64,000 nucleotides of DNA, from contig NC_081190.1 in assembly GCF_902713425.1 (NCBI RefSeq), positions 99,021,571-99,085,570 on the forward strand. Direction: 5' to 3'. Of this stretch, positions 48,138 to 60,573 are shown in pieces (within the stretch, counting starts at the first letter, position 1; every line of letters starts with the position of its first letter). A program made the position numbers and the translations under genes. Below the pieces are notes generated by a model. It searched no databases. It saw only the letters and a list, made by a program, of their open reading frames with translations, and had not been told where the DNA came from. The stretch is from Acipenser ruthenus (taxonomy: Eukaryota; Chordata; Actinopteri; Acipenseriformes; Acipenseridae).

Positions 48138-48501
48138 AAACTATGGTCAAAGACAAAAACAAACACGAACCCGTCGGAGGAAGGAACTCACTCACTCACT
48201 CACTCACTCACTAGTTATTCAACAACTCTCCGGCAGGCGGCTTCGTCACACAGGGAGTCAGGTTTTCTTTAAAAGGAGCTCAATGTTTTTAGCTTTCTGA
48301 CTGTCAAATAAATAGCTACGTGGTTCCTGCACATCTATTTCCATGTTTCGTTATTTTTTATTGACAAGACTAAAAGTAAAGACTCAGCAGTGTCTGTATC
48401 AAAGTTTTTATTTTTATTTTAAATAATTGGAAATCATTTTCGAGCTTATCAGTTTTATTTATTTAGTTGATGTTTTTTATTCAGATAAACTGTGCATCAC
48501 A

Positions 48502-48503
<2 letters not shown>

Positions 48504-48539
<36 letters not shown>
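48504..48539 (+). repeat. (TGC)12 microsatellite, unit 17
   Basis: Twelve copies. Confidence 0.98.
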
Positions 48540-48719
48540 AGAGTCACTTACAATAGGACCTGGGTTTTACATCTCATTTGAAGGAAGGAGCACAAGGAGG
48601 TTAAGGGACTTGCTCAGGGACAGGGTCACACACAATGAGCCAGTGGCTGAGCTGGGATTGAACCAGGAACCTCCCGGTAACAAGAGCTTTTCTTTAACCA
48701 CCTGACCACTAAGCCCCTT
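48540..48719 (+). mobile_element. L2/MIR-type 3' tail fragment, unit 17
   Basis: Copy of the unit 1 fragment. Confidence 0.65.
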
Positions 48720-48800
48720 AAAACATATCTTGGCAGACAAACACTTTAATTAGACAACATAAAACCACATACAAGCAGATTTACAAGCAGGGCTGCAATC

Positions 48801-48819
48801 GCGTTCGCGCTCTCCCCTG
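48801..48819 (+). pseudogene. U1 3'-end relic, unit 17
   Basis: Same relic. Confidence 0.88.
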
Positions 48820-49885
48820 ATGTTATAGTCAAAGTTAAAAACACAGGTATTGAAAGCAATTAGCGATTATCTATATATCTCCAGCAGGTGGCTCTGTCAG
48901 ACTGGGAATGAGATTTTGTTTTTTCTTTCGGAGCGTATAATGTTCTAGAAAGTACCAAAGTGTTTTATGTACATGTATTGTGAAGTGTTTCATCTTGAGA
49001 AGACAAAGTAACGAGTCAGCGGCACGTGTATCAAAGTTACAAAGTTGCTAATATTAAAGAAGACGAGGTTCAGCGGTACAGTTGTTTTTTTTAAAACATA
49101 GTGTTTCAGCTCTGTACAGACGTTCTATGTCGTTATCCGTTATTGATTCAGCTTTATTTAGATGATTGCCTTTACCTTGTTTTAATTTCCCGTTCCTCTG
49201 AGATACGAATCTACCAGCTTTACATCTTTTTTTTTTTTTTTAACGTATTCTCATTTTGTTGATCATTAATGCACATTTCTGTACTGTGGGTGTTGTCGAG
49301 CGATTGAAAACGAGACATTTTGTGTTTGAATTGAAAGTGATGGTCTCGAGGAGTCGAACAAGTCACAATAAGCCTTCATCCATGTATCATGTAACCACAT
49401 GTATGCTGTCTCTAACTGGAGGAGAGGGACCCTTGCAGTACTGCTCAGCCTAAAGAACCACACGAGTTGTTTGAAAGGGGGATTTATTTTGTAGAATAAA
49501 CATCAAATTGGTTTCAGGGCATACAGTCCTCCAACGGCAACACAGCTCAGTACAGCTGAGATCCATTACAACACTGCTGCAGATTCAAACTAAAAGAGGG
49601 TAATATACAAAATGGATGCCTTTGAGAACTTAACACTTTCAATGCCAACGTGTGGCTACTACTTTGTGAACATACAATTTCGCAAGAATCTAATGGCACT
49701 TTTAATGCTGCTATATATACACACACAGACACACGGACACACGGGCCCGCACACGTGGAGCCCAGAGCTGCTTAAATGTTAACGTTTGTGACAAATTAGA
49801 GATCTGGAAATCCCTCCCCCAACCTGTCATTGCATGAATGATATTAACTTAATACTATGAAAGAGATAAACCAAGACTGTCGTTC

Positions 49886-50006
49886 GCTTACGGCCATACC
49901 ACCTTGAGAACGCCCGATCTCGTCTGATCTCGGAAGCTAAGCAACGTCGGGCCTGGTTAGTACTTGGATGGGAGACCGCCTGGGAATACCAGGTGCTGTA
50001 AGCTTT
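49886..50006 (+). rRNA. 5S rRNA, unit 18 (helix II mismatch variant)
   Basis: C in place of G at gene position 60 (49945), as in unit 11. Confidence 0.95.
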
Positions 50007-50896
50007 TCTTTCTGCAGCTTGACAGGGGGCGCTATTTCCCTTGTTATTTATGTTACTAACCTGGAAGCTGTAAGTCTAAACATCGTTTTCTTTTTTTGGT
50101 TTTTTTATTGTCCCATTCCACACACGAACAAGTATTGTATCAGCCTTTACTGGTTTTGAAAACTGAGTTAGGACAGAAAGGGTTATCGTATTATATTCTA
50201 AGCCGAAACTACCAGTAGCGGTCCGATACAAACAAATGTGAACAGGGTTAAGACAAAAGTACTGACGAGTTTTGCTAGTTATGGTTAGTTTAATTAATTA
50301 AAAAAAGAAATAACAGTTGATGAAGTACTTTTTATTATAGTAACAGAACGAGACATGTTTTAAAGCCACAAACTGCGTGTTTAGATTATTGTGCCAAACA
50401 AGAGAACAAAACGAGCATATCAACCAAGAACGGATTTAGTGACCCGTTCATTCGTTCGAGTTTATTTATATTATGTGTGACCTTAACAAATGTTTGACCA
50501 ATGTTTTGCTTGCTTTCTTTTTGAAAGTCGTACATTTGTTGCATTTTTTTTATTTCGTTTACGCAGACGTGTATACAGACCCGTCGCTTCTTTTGCGGAA
50601 CATCTCACATGCTGCTGCACGAATGACGTCGTCCTGTGTAAATCCTGGCATCTTGTCCTCCAATGATAAAGGCGCATGCAAATATATACCGAGAGGCATT
50701 ACGGGAATGCAATTTATAAATACTTATACTGAAAACTGAAGGAACCCATTACACCCAACAGACTGGAAAGTGCGATATGATAACAATGAAAATGTTATAT
50801 TAGGAAAAGAGTGTTTCTTTAAATTGCAGATGTAGGCACCGTTTCTTTGAAAAATGTCTCTTGTGGACGGGTGACGACTCGCAATGTGTACAACTC

Positions 50897-51060
50897 ATAC
50901 TTACCTGGCAGGGGAGATACCATGATCATGAAGGTGGTTCACCCAGGGCGAGGCTCGGCCATTGCACTCCGGCTGTGCTGACCCCTGCGAATTCCCCAAA
51001 TGCGGGAATCTCGACTGCATAATTTCTGGTAGTGGGGGACTGCGTTCGCGCTCTCCCCTG
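50897..51060 (+). ncRNA. U1 snRNA, unit 18
   Basis: Identical to unit 1 U1. Octamer at 50676-50683, PSE-like element about 50835-50852. Confidence 0.98.
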
Positions 51061-51412
51061 AAACTATGGTCAAAGACAGAAACAAACACGAACCCGTCGC
51101 AGGAAGGAACTCACTCACTCACTAGTTGTTCAACAACTCTCCGGCAGGCGGCTTCGTCACACAGGGAGTCAGGTTTTCTTTAAAAGGAGCTCAATGTTTT
51201 TAGCTTTCTGACTGTCAAATAAATAGCTACGTGGTTCCTGCACATCTATTTCCATGTTTCGTTATTTTTTATTGACAAGACTAAAAGTAAAGACTCAGCA
51301 GTGTCTGTATCAAAGTTTTTATTTTTATTTTAAATAATTGGAAATCATTTTCGAGCTTATCAGTTTTATTTATTTAGTTGATGTTTTTTATTCAGATAAA
51401 CTGTGCATCACA

Positions 51413-51414
<2 letters not shown>

Positions 51415-51483
<69 letters not shown>
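51415..51483 (+). repeat. (TGC)23 expanded microsatellite, unit 18
   Basis: Twenty-three copies, as at 31003. Confidence 0.98.
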
Positions 51484-51663
51484 AGAGTCACTTACAATAG
51501 GACCTGGGTTTTACATCTCATTTGAAGGAAGGAGCACAAGGAGGTTAAGGGACTTGCTCAGGGACAGGGTCACACACAATGAGCCAGTGGCTGAGCTGGG
51601 ATTGAACCAGGAACCTCCCGGTAACAAGAGCTTTTCTTTAACCACCTGACCACTAAGCCCCTT
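51484..51663 (+). mobile_element. L2/MIR-type 3' tail fragment, unit 18
   Basis: Copy of the unit 1 fragment, next to a 23-copy TGC tract. Confidence 0.65.
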
Positions 51664-51744
51664 AAAACATATCTTGGCAGACAAACACTTTAATTAGACA
51701 ACATAAAACCACATACAAGCAGATTTACAAGCAGGGCTGCAATC

Positions 51745-51763
51745 GCGTTCGCGCTCTCCCCTG
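51745..51763 (+). pseudogene. U1 3'-end relic, unit 18
   Basis: Same relic. Confidence 0.88.
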
Positions 51764-52830
51764 ATGTTATAGTCAAAGTTAAAAACACAGGTATTGAAAG
51801 CAATTAGCGATTATCTATATATCTCCAGCAGGTGGCTCTGTCAGACTGGGAATGAGATTTTGTTTTTTCTTTCGGAGCGTATAATGTTCTAGAAAGTACC
51901 AAAGTGTTTTATGTACATGTATTGTGAAGTGTTTCATCTTGAGAAGACAAAGTAACGAGTCAGCGGCACGTGTATCAAAGTTACAAAGTTGCTAATATTA
52001 AAGAAGACGAGGTTCAGCGGTACAGTTGTTTTTTTTAAAACATAGTGTTTCAGCTCTGTACAGACGTTCTATGTCGTTATCCGTTATTGATTCAGCTTTA
52101 TTTAGATGATTGCCTTTACCTTGTTTTAATTTCCCGTTCCTCTGAGATACGAATCTACCAGCTTTACATCTTTTTTTTTTTTTTTTAACGTATTCTCATT
52201 TTGTTGATCATTAATGCACATTTCTGTACTGTGGGTGTTGTCGAGCGATTGAAAACGAGACATTTTGTGTTTGAATTGAAAGAGATGGTCTCGAGGAGTC
52301 GAACAAGTCACAATAAGCCTTCATCCATGTATCATGTAACCACATGTATGCTGTCTCTAACTGGAGGAGAGGGACCCTTGCAGTACTGCTCAGCCTAAAG
52401 AACCACACGAGTTGTTTGAAAGGGGGATTTATTTTGTAGAATAAACATCAAATTGGTTTCAGGGCATACAGTCCTCCAACGGCAACACAGCTCAGTACAG
52501 CTGAGATCCATTACAACACTGCTGCAGATTCAAACTAAAAGAGGGTAATATACAAAATGGATGCCTTTGAGAACTTAACACTTTCAATGCCAACGTGTGG
52601 CTACTACTTTGTGAACATACAATTTCGCAAGAATCTAATGGCACTTTTAATGCTGCTATATATACACACACAGACACACGGACACACGGGCCCGCACACG
52701 TGGAGCCCAGAGCTGCTTAAATGTTAACGTTTGTGACAAATTAGAGATCTGGAAATCCCTCCCCCAACCTGTCATTGCATGAATGATATTAACTTAATAC
52801 TATGAAAGAGATAAACCAAGACTGTCGTTC

Positions 52831-52951
52831 GCTTACGGCCATACCACCTTGAGAACGCCCGATCTCGTCTGATCTCGGAAGCTAAGCAAGGTCGGGCCTG
52901 GTTAGTACTTGGATGGGAGACCGCCTGGGAATACCAGGTGCTGTAAGCTTT
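52831..52951 (+). rRNA. 5S rRNA, unit 19
   Basis: Majority 5S sequence. Confidence 0.98.
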
Positions 52952-53837
52952 TCTTTCTGCAGCTTGACAGGGGGCGCTATTTCCCTTGTTATTTATGTTA
53001 CTAACCTGGAAGCTGTAAGTCTAAACATCGTTTTCTTTTTTTGGTTTTTTTATTGTCCCATTCCACACACGAACAAGTATTGTATCAGCCTTTACTGGTT
53101 TTGAAAACTGAGTTAGGACAGAAAGGGTTATCGTATTATATTCTAAGCCGAAACTACCAGTAGCGGTCCGATACAAACAAATGTGAACAGGGTTAAGACA
53201 AAAGTACTGACGAGTTTTGCTAGTTATGGTTAGTTTAATTAATTAAAAAAAGAAATAACAGTTGATGAAGTACTTTTTATTATAGTAACAGAACGAGACA
53301 TGTTTTAAAGCCACAAACTGCGTGTTTAGATTATTGTGCCAAACAAGAGAACAAAACGAGCATATCAACCAAGAACGGATTTAGTGACCCGTTCATTCGT
53401 TCGAGTTTATTTATATTATGTGTGACCTTAACAAATGTTTGACCAATGTTTTGCTTGCTTTCTTTTTGAAAGTCGTACATTTGTTACATTTTTTTTATTT
53501 CGTTTACGCAGACGTGTATACAGACCCGTCGCTTCTTTTGCGGAACATCTCACATGCTGCTGCACGAATGACGTCGTCCTGTGTAAATCCTGGCATCTTG
53601 TCCTCCATAAAGGCGCATGCAAATATATACCGAGAGGCATTACGGGAATGCAATTTATAAATACTTATACTGAAAACTGAAGGAACCCATTACACCCAAC
53701 AGACTGGAAAGTGCGCTATGATAACAATGAAAATGTTATATTAGGAAAAGAGTGTTTCTTTAAATTGCAGATGTAGGCACCGTTTCTTTGAAAAATGTCT
53801 CTTGTGGACGGGTGACGACTCGCAATGTGTACAACTC

Positions 53838-54001
53838 ATACTTACCTGGCAGGGGAGATACCATGATCATGAAGGTGGTTCACCCAGGGCGAGGCTCGGC
53901 CATTGCACTCCGGCTGTGCTGACCCCTGCGAATTCCCCAAATGCGGGAATCTCGACTGCATAATTTCTGGTAGTGGGGGACTGCGTTCGCGCTCTCCCCT
54001 G
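53838..54001 (+). ncRNA. U1 snRNA, unit 19
   Basis: Identical to unit 1 U1. Octamer at 53617-53624, PSE-like element about 53776-53793. Same 4-bp deletion upstream of the octamer as unit 12 (53606/53607). Confidence 0.98.
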
Positions 54002-54359
54002 AAACTATGGTCAAAGACAGAAACAAACACGAACCCGTCGGAGGAAGGAACTCACTCACTCACTCACTAGTTATTCAACAACTCTCCGGCAGGCGGCTTC
54101 GTCACACAGGGAGTCAGGTTTTCTTTAAAAGGAGCTCAATGTTTTTAGCTTTCTGACTGTCAAATAAATAGCTACGTGGTTCCTGCACATCTATTTCCAT
54201 GTTTCGTTATTTTTTATTGACAAGACTAAAAGTAAAGACTCAGCAGTGTCTGTATCAAAGTTTTTATTTTTATTTTAAATAATTGGAAATCATTTTCGAG
54301 CTTATCAGTTTTATTTATTTAGTTGATGTTTTTTATTCAGATAAACTGTGCATCACAAC

Positions 54360-54386
54360 TGCTGCTGCTGCTGCTGCTGCTGCTGC
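54360..54386 (+). repeat. (TGC)9 microsatellite, unit 19
   Basis: Nine copies. Confidence 0.98.
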
Positions 54387-54566
54387 AGAGTCACTTACAA
54401 TAGGACCTGGGTTTTACATCTCATTTGAAGGAAGGAGCACAAGGAGGTTAAGGGACTTGCTCAGGGACAGGGTCACACACAATGAGCCAGTGGCTGAGCT
54501 GGGATTGAACCAGGAACCTCCCGGTAACAAGAGCTTTTCTTTAACCACCTGACCACTAAGCCCCTT
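54387..54566 (+). mobile_element. L2/MIR-type 3' tail fragment, unit 19
   Basis: Copy of the unit 1 fragment. Confidence 0.65.
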
Positions 54567-54647
54567 AAAACATATCTTGGCAGACAAACACTTTAATTAG
54601 ACAACATAAAACCACATACAAGCAGATTTACAAGCAGGGCTGCAATC

Positions 54648-54666
54648 GCGTTCGCGCTCTCCCCTG
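54648..54666 (+). pseudogene. U1 3'-end relic, unit 19
   Basis: Same relic. Confidence 0.88.
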
Positions 54667-55733
54667 ATGTTATAGTCAAAGTTAAAAACACAGGTATTGA
54701 AAGCAATTAGCGATTATCTATATATCTCCAGCAGGTGGCTCTGTCAGACTGGGAATGAGATTTTGTTTTTTCTTTCGGAGCGTATAATGTTCTAGAAAGT
54801 ACCAAAGTGTTTTATGTACATGTATTGTGAAGTGTTTCATCTTGAGAAGACAAAGTAACGAGTCAGCGGCACGTGTATCAAAGTTACAAAGTTGCTAATA
54901 TTAAAGAAGACGAGGTTCAGCGGTACAGTTGTTTTTTTTAAAACATAGTGTTTCAGCTCTGTACAGACGTTCTATGTCGTTATCCGTTATTGATTCAGCT
55001 TTATTTAGATGATTGCCTTTACCTTGTTTTAATTTCCCGTTCCTCTGAGATACGAATCTACCAGCTTTACATCTTTTTTTTTTTTTTTTAACGTATTCTC
55101 ATTTTGTTGATCATTAATGCACATTTCTGTACTGTGGGTGTTGTCGAGCGATTGAAAACGAGACATTTTGTGTTTGAATTGAAAGAGATGGTCTCGAGGA
55201 GTCGAACAAGTCACAATAAGCCTTCATCCATGTATCATGTAACCACATGTATGCTGTCTCTAACTGGAGGAGAGGGACCCTTGCAGTACTGCTCAGCCTA
55301 AAGAACCACACGAGTTGTTTGAAAGGGGGATTTATTTTGTAGAATAAACATCAAATTGGTTTCAGGGCATACAGTCCTCCAACGGCAACACAGCTCAGTA
55401 CAGCTGAGATCCATTACAACACTGCTGCAGATTCAAACTAAAAGAGGGTAATATACAAAATGGATGCCTTTGAGAACTTAACACTTTCAATGCCAACGTG
55501 TGGCTACTACTTTGTGAACATACAATTTCGCAAGAATCTAATGGCACTTTTAATGCTGCTATATATACACACACAGACACACGGACACACGGGCCCGCAC
55601 ACGTGGAGCCCAGAGCTGCTTAAATGTTAACGTTTGTGACAAATTAGAGATCTGGAAATCCCTCCCCCAACCTGTCATTGCATGAATGATATTAACTTAA
55701 TACTATGAAAGAGATAAACCAAGACTGTCGTTC

Positions 55734-55854
55734 GCTTACGGCCATACCACCTTGAGAACGCCCGATCTCGTCTGATCTCGGAAGCTAAGCAAGGTCGGGC
55801 CTGGTTAGTACTTGGATGGGAGACCGCCTGGGAATACCAGGTGCTGTAAGCTTT
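55734..55854 (+). rRNA. 5S rRNA, unit 20
   Basis: Majority 5S sequence. Last 5S of block copy 2. Confidence 0.98.
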
Positions 55855-56744
55855 TCTTTCTGCAGCTTGACAGGGGGCGCTATTTCCCTTGTTATTTATG
55901 TTACTAACCTGGAAGCTGTAAGTCTAAACATCGTTTTCTTTTTTTGGTTTTTTTATTGTCCCATTCCACACACGAACAAGTATTGTATCAGCCTTTACTG
56001 GTTTTGAAAACTGAGTTAGGACAGAAAGGGTTATCGTATTATATTCTAAGCCGAAACTACCAGTAGCGGTCCGATACAAACAAATGTGAACAGGGTTAAG
56101 ACAAAAGTACTGACGAGTTTTGCTAGTTATGGTTAGTTTAATTAATTAAAAAAAGAAATAACAGTTGATGAAGTACTTTTTATTATAGTAACAGAACGAG
56201 ACATGTTTTAAAGCCACAAACTGCGTGTTTAGATTATTGTGCCAAACAAGAGAACAAAACGAGCATATCAACCAAGAACGGATTTAGTGACCCGTTCATT
56301 CGTTCGAGTTTATTTATATTATGTGTGACCTTAACAAATGTTTGACCAATGTTTTGCTTGCTTTCTTTTTGAAAGTCGTACATTTGTTACATTTTTTTTA
56401 TTTCGTTTACGCAGACGTGTATACAGACCCGTCGCTTCTTTTGCGGAACATCTCACATGCTGCTGCACGAATGACGTCGTCCTGTGTAAATCCTGGCATC
56501 TTGTCCTCCAATGATAAAGGCGCATGCAAATATATACCGAGAGGCATTACGGGAATGCAATTTATAAATACTTATACTGAAAACTGAAGGAACCCATTAC
56601 ACCCAACAGACTGGAAAGTGCGCTATGATAACAATGAAAATGTTATATTAGGAAAAGAGTGTTTCTTTAAATTGCAGATGTAGGCACCGTTTCTTTGAAA
56701 AATGTCTCTTGTGGACGGGTGACGACTCGCAATGTGTACAACTC

Positions 56745-56908
56745 ATACTTACCTGGCAGGGGAGATACCATGATCATGAAGGTGGTTCACCCAGGGCGAG
56801 GCTCGGCCATTGCACTCCGGCTGTGCTGACCCCTGCGAATTCCCCAAATGCGGGAATCTCGACTGCATAATTTCTGGTAGTGGGGGACTGCGTTCGCGCT
56901 CTCCCCTG
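56745..56908 (+). ncRNA. U1 snRNA, unit 20
   Basis: Identical to unit 1 U1. Octamer at 56524-56531, PSE-like element about 56683-56700. Confidence 0.98.
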
Positions 56909-57276
56909 AAACTATGGTCAAAGACAGAAACAAACACGAACCCGTCGGAGGAAGGAACTCACTCACTCACTCACTCACTCACTCACTAGTTATTCAACAA
57001 CTCTCCGGCAGGCGGCTTCGTCACACAGGGAGTCAGGTTTTCTTTAAAAGGAGCTCAATGTTTTTAGCTTTCTGACTGTCAAATAAATAGCTACGTGGTT
57101 CCTGCACATCTATTTCCATGTTTCGTTATTTTTTATTGACAAGACTAAAAGTAAAGACTCAGCAGTGTCTGTATCAAAGTTTTTATTTTTATTTTAAATA
57201 ATTGGAAATCATTTTCGAGCTTATCAGTTTTATTTATTTAGTTGATGTTTTTTATTCAGATAAACTGTGCATCACA

Positions 57277-57278
<2 letters not shown>

Positions 57279-57326
<48 letters not shown>
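57279..57326 (+). repeat. (TGC)16 microsatellite, unit 20
   Basis: Sixteen copies. The 20,412-bp periodicity ends here. Confidence 0.98.
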
Positions 57327-57506
57327 AGAGTCACTTACAATAGGACCTGGGTTTTACATCTCATTTGAAGGAAGGAGCACAAGGAGGTTAAGGGACTTGC
57401 TCAGGGACAGGGTCACACACAATGAGCCAGTGGCTGAGCTGGGATTGAACCAGGAACCTCCCGGTAACAAGAGCTTTTCTTTAACCACCTGACCACTAAG
57501 CCCCTT
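57327..57506 (+). mobile_element. L2/MIR-type 3' tail fragment, unit 20
   Basis: Copy of the unit 1 fragment. Confidence 0.65.
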
Positions 57507-57587
57507 AAAACATATCTTGGCAGACAAACACTTTAATTAGACAACATAAAACCACATACAAGCAGATTTACAAGCAGGGCTGCAATC

Positions 57588-57606
57588 GCGTTCGCGCTCT
57601 CCCCTG
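57588..57606 (+). pseudogene. U1 3'-end relic, unit 20
   Basis: Same relic. Confidence 0.88.
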
Positions 57607-58673
57607 ATGTTATAGTCAAAGTTAAAAACACAGGTATTGAAAGCAATTAGCGATTATCTATATATCTCCAGCAGGTGGCTCTGTCAGACTGGGAATGAGA
57701 TTTTGTTTTTTCTTTCGGAGCGTATAATGTTCTAGAAAGTACCAAAGTGTTTTATGTACATGTATTGTGAAGTGTTTCATCTTGAGAAGACAAAGTAACG
57801 AGTCAGCGGCACGTGTATCAAAGTTACAAAGTTGCTAATATTAAAGAAGACGAGGTTCAGCGGTACAGTTGTTTTTTTTAAAACATAGTGTTTCAGCTCT
57901 GTACAGACGTTCTATGTCGTTATCCGTTATTGATTCAGCTTTATTTAGATGATTGCCTTTACCTTGTTTTAATTTCCCGTTCCTCTGAGATACGAATCTA
58001 CCAGCTTTACATCTTTTTTTTTTTTTTTTAACGTATTCTCATTTTGTTGATCATTAATGCACATTTCTGTACTGTGGGTGTTGTCGAGCGATTGAAAACG
58101 AGACATTTTGTGTTTGAATTGAAAGTGATGGTCTCGAGGAGTCGAACAAGTCACAATAAGCCTTCATCCATGTATCATGTAACCACATGTATGCTGTCTC
58201 TAACTGGAGGAGAGGGACCCTTGCAGTACTGCTCAGCCTAAAGAACCACACGAGTTGTTTGAAAGGGGGATTTATTTTGTAGAATAAACATCAAATTGGT
58301 TTCAGGGCATACAGTCCTCCAACGGCAACACAGCTCAGTACAGCTGAGATCCATTACAACACTGCTGCAGATTCAAACTAAAAGAGGGTAATATACAAAA
58401 TGGATGCCTTTGAGAACTTAACACTTTCAATGCCAACGTGTGGCTACTACTTTGTGAACATACAATTTCGCAAGAATCTAATGGCACTTTTAATGCTGCT
58501 ATATATACACACACAGACACACGGACACACGGGCCCGCACACGTGGAGCCCAGAGCTGCTTAAATGTTAACGTTTGTGACAAATTAGAGATCTGGAAATC
58601 CCTCCCCCAACCTGTCATTGCATGAATGATATTAACTTAATACTATGAAAGAGATAAACCAAGACTGTCGTTC

Positions 58674-58794
58674 GCTTACGGCCATACCACCTTGAGAACG
58701 CCCAATCTCGTCTGATCTCGGAAGCTAAGCAAGGTCGGGCCTGGTTAGTACTTGGATGGGAGACCGCCTGGGAATACCAGGTGCTGTAAGCTTT
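58674..58794 (+). rRNA. 5S rRNA, unit 21 (position 31 variant)
   Basis: Single G-to-A change at gene position 31 (58704), reading CGCCCAATCTCG, found in no other unit. It lies at the base of the helix III arm. The internal promoter boxes and terminator are unchanged. Confidence 0.96.
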
Positions 58795-59684
58795 TCTTTC
58801 TGCAGCTTGACAGGGGGCGCTATTTCCCTTGTTATTTATGTTACTAACCTGGAAGCTGTAAGTCTAAACATCGTTTTCTTTTTTTGGTTTTTTTATTGTC
58901 CCATTCCACACACGAACAAGTATTGTATCAGCCTTTACTGGTTTTGAAAACTGAGTTAGGACAGAAAGGGTTATCGTATTATATTCTAAGCCGAAACTAC
59001 CAGTAGCGGTCCGATACAAACAAATGTGAACAGGGTTAAGACAAAAGTACTGACGAGTTTTGCTAGTTATGGTTAGTTTAATTAATTAAAAAAAGAAATA
59101 ACAGTTGATGAAGTACTTTTTATTATAGTAACAGAACGAGACATGTTTTAAAGCCACAAACTGCGTGTTTAGATTATTGTGCCAAACAAGAGAACAAAAC
59201 GAGCATATCAACCAAGAACGGATTTAGTGACCCGTTCATTCGTTCGAGTTTATTTATATTATGTGTGACCTTAACAAATGTTTGACCAATGTTTTGCTTG
59301 CTTTCTTTTTGAAAGTCGTACATTTGTTACATTTTTTTTATTTCGTTTACGCAGACGTGTATACAGACCCGTCGCTTCTTTTGCGGAACATCTCACATGC
59401 TGCTGCACGAATGACGTCGTCCTGTGTAAATCCTGGCATCTTGTCCTCCAATGATAAAGGCGCATGCAAATATATACCGAGAGGCATTACGGGAATGCAA
59501 TTTATAAATACTTATACTGAAAACTGAAGGAACCCATTACACCCAACAGACTGGAAAGTGCGATATGATAACAATGAAAATGTTATATTAGGAAAAGAGT
59601 GTTTCTTTAAATTGCAGATGTAGGCACCGTTTCTTTGAAAAATGTCTCTTGTGGACGGGTGACGACTCGCAATGTGTACAACTC

Positions 59685-59848
59685 ATACTTACCTGGCAGG
59701 GGAGATACCATGATCATGAAGGTGGTTCACCCAGGGCGAGGCTCGGCCATTGCACTCCGGCTGTGCTGACCCCTGCGAATTCCCCAAATGCGGGAATCTC
59801 GACTGCATAATTTCTGGTAGTGGGGGACTGCGTTCGCGCTCTCCCCTG
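59685..59848 (+). ncRNA. U1 snRNA, unit 21
   Basis: Identical to unit 1 U1. Octamer at 59464-59471, PSE-like element about 59623-59640. Confidence 0.98.
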
Positions 59849-60216
59849 AAACTATGGTCAAAGACAGAAACAAACACGAACCCGTCGGAGGAAGGAACTC
59901 ACTCACTCACTCACTCACTCACTCACTAGTTATTCAACAACTCTCCGGCAGGCGGCTTCGTCACACAGGGAGTCAGGTTTTCTTTAAAAGGAGCTCAATG
60001 TTTTTAGCTTTCTGACTGTCAAATAAATAGCTACGTGGTTCCTGCACATCTATTTCCATGTTTCGTTATTTTTTATTGACAAGACTAAAAGTAAAGACTC
60101 AGCAGTGTCTGTATCAAAGTTTTTATTTTTATTTTAAATAATTGGAAATCATTTTCGAGCTTATCAGTTTTATTTATTTAGTTGATGTTTTTTATTCAGA
60201 TAAACTGTGCATCACA

Positions 60217-60218
<2 letters not shown>

Positions 60219-60293
<75 letters not shown>
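60219..60293 (+). repeat. (TGC)25 expanded microsatellite, unit 21
   Basis: Twenty-five uninterrupted copies, the longest allele in the window. It makes unit 21 the longest unit (2969 bp). Confidence 0.98.
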
Positions 60294-60473
60294 AGAGTCA
60301 CTTACAATAGGACCTGGGTTTTACATCTCATTTGAAGGAAGGAGCACAAGGAGGTTAAGGGACTTGCTCAGGGACAGGGTCACACACAATGAGCCAGTGG
60401 CTGAGCTGGGATTGAACCAGGAACCTCCCGGTAACAAGAGCTTTTCTTTAACCACCTGACCACTAAGCCCCTT
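60294..60473 (+). mobile_element. L2/MIR-type 3' tail fragment, unit 21
   Basis: Copy of the unit 1 fragment, next to the 25-copy TGC tract. Confidence 0.65.
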
Positions 60474-60554
60474 AAAACATATCTTGGCAGACAAACACTT
60501 TAATTAGACAACATAAAACCACATACAAGCAGATTTACAAGCAGGGCTGCAATC

Positions 60555-60573
60555 GCGTTCGCGCTCTCCCCTG
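60555..60573 (+). pseudogene. U1 3'-end relic, unit 21
   Basis: Same relic. Confidence 0.88.

Larger units (their letters stand above)
36573..56984 (+). repeat. Seven-unit higher-order block, copy 2 (20,412 bp)
   Basis: This is the tandem partner of the block at 16161-36572, with all sampled private variants at +20,412. The matching extends past 56984 to the TGC tract at 57279, where the copy number changes from 10 to 16 and the phase is lost. It could be a genuine recent duplication or a duplicated stretch of assembly. The sequence alone cannot tell. Confidence 0.93.
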
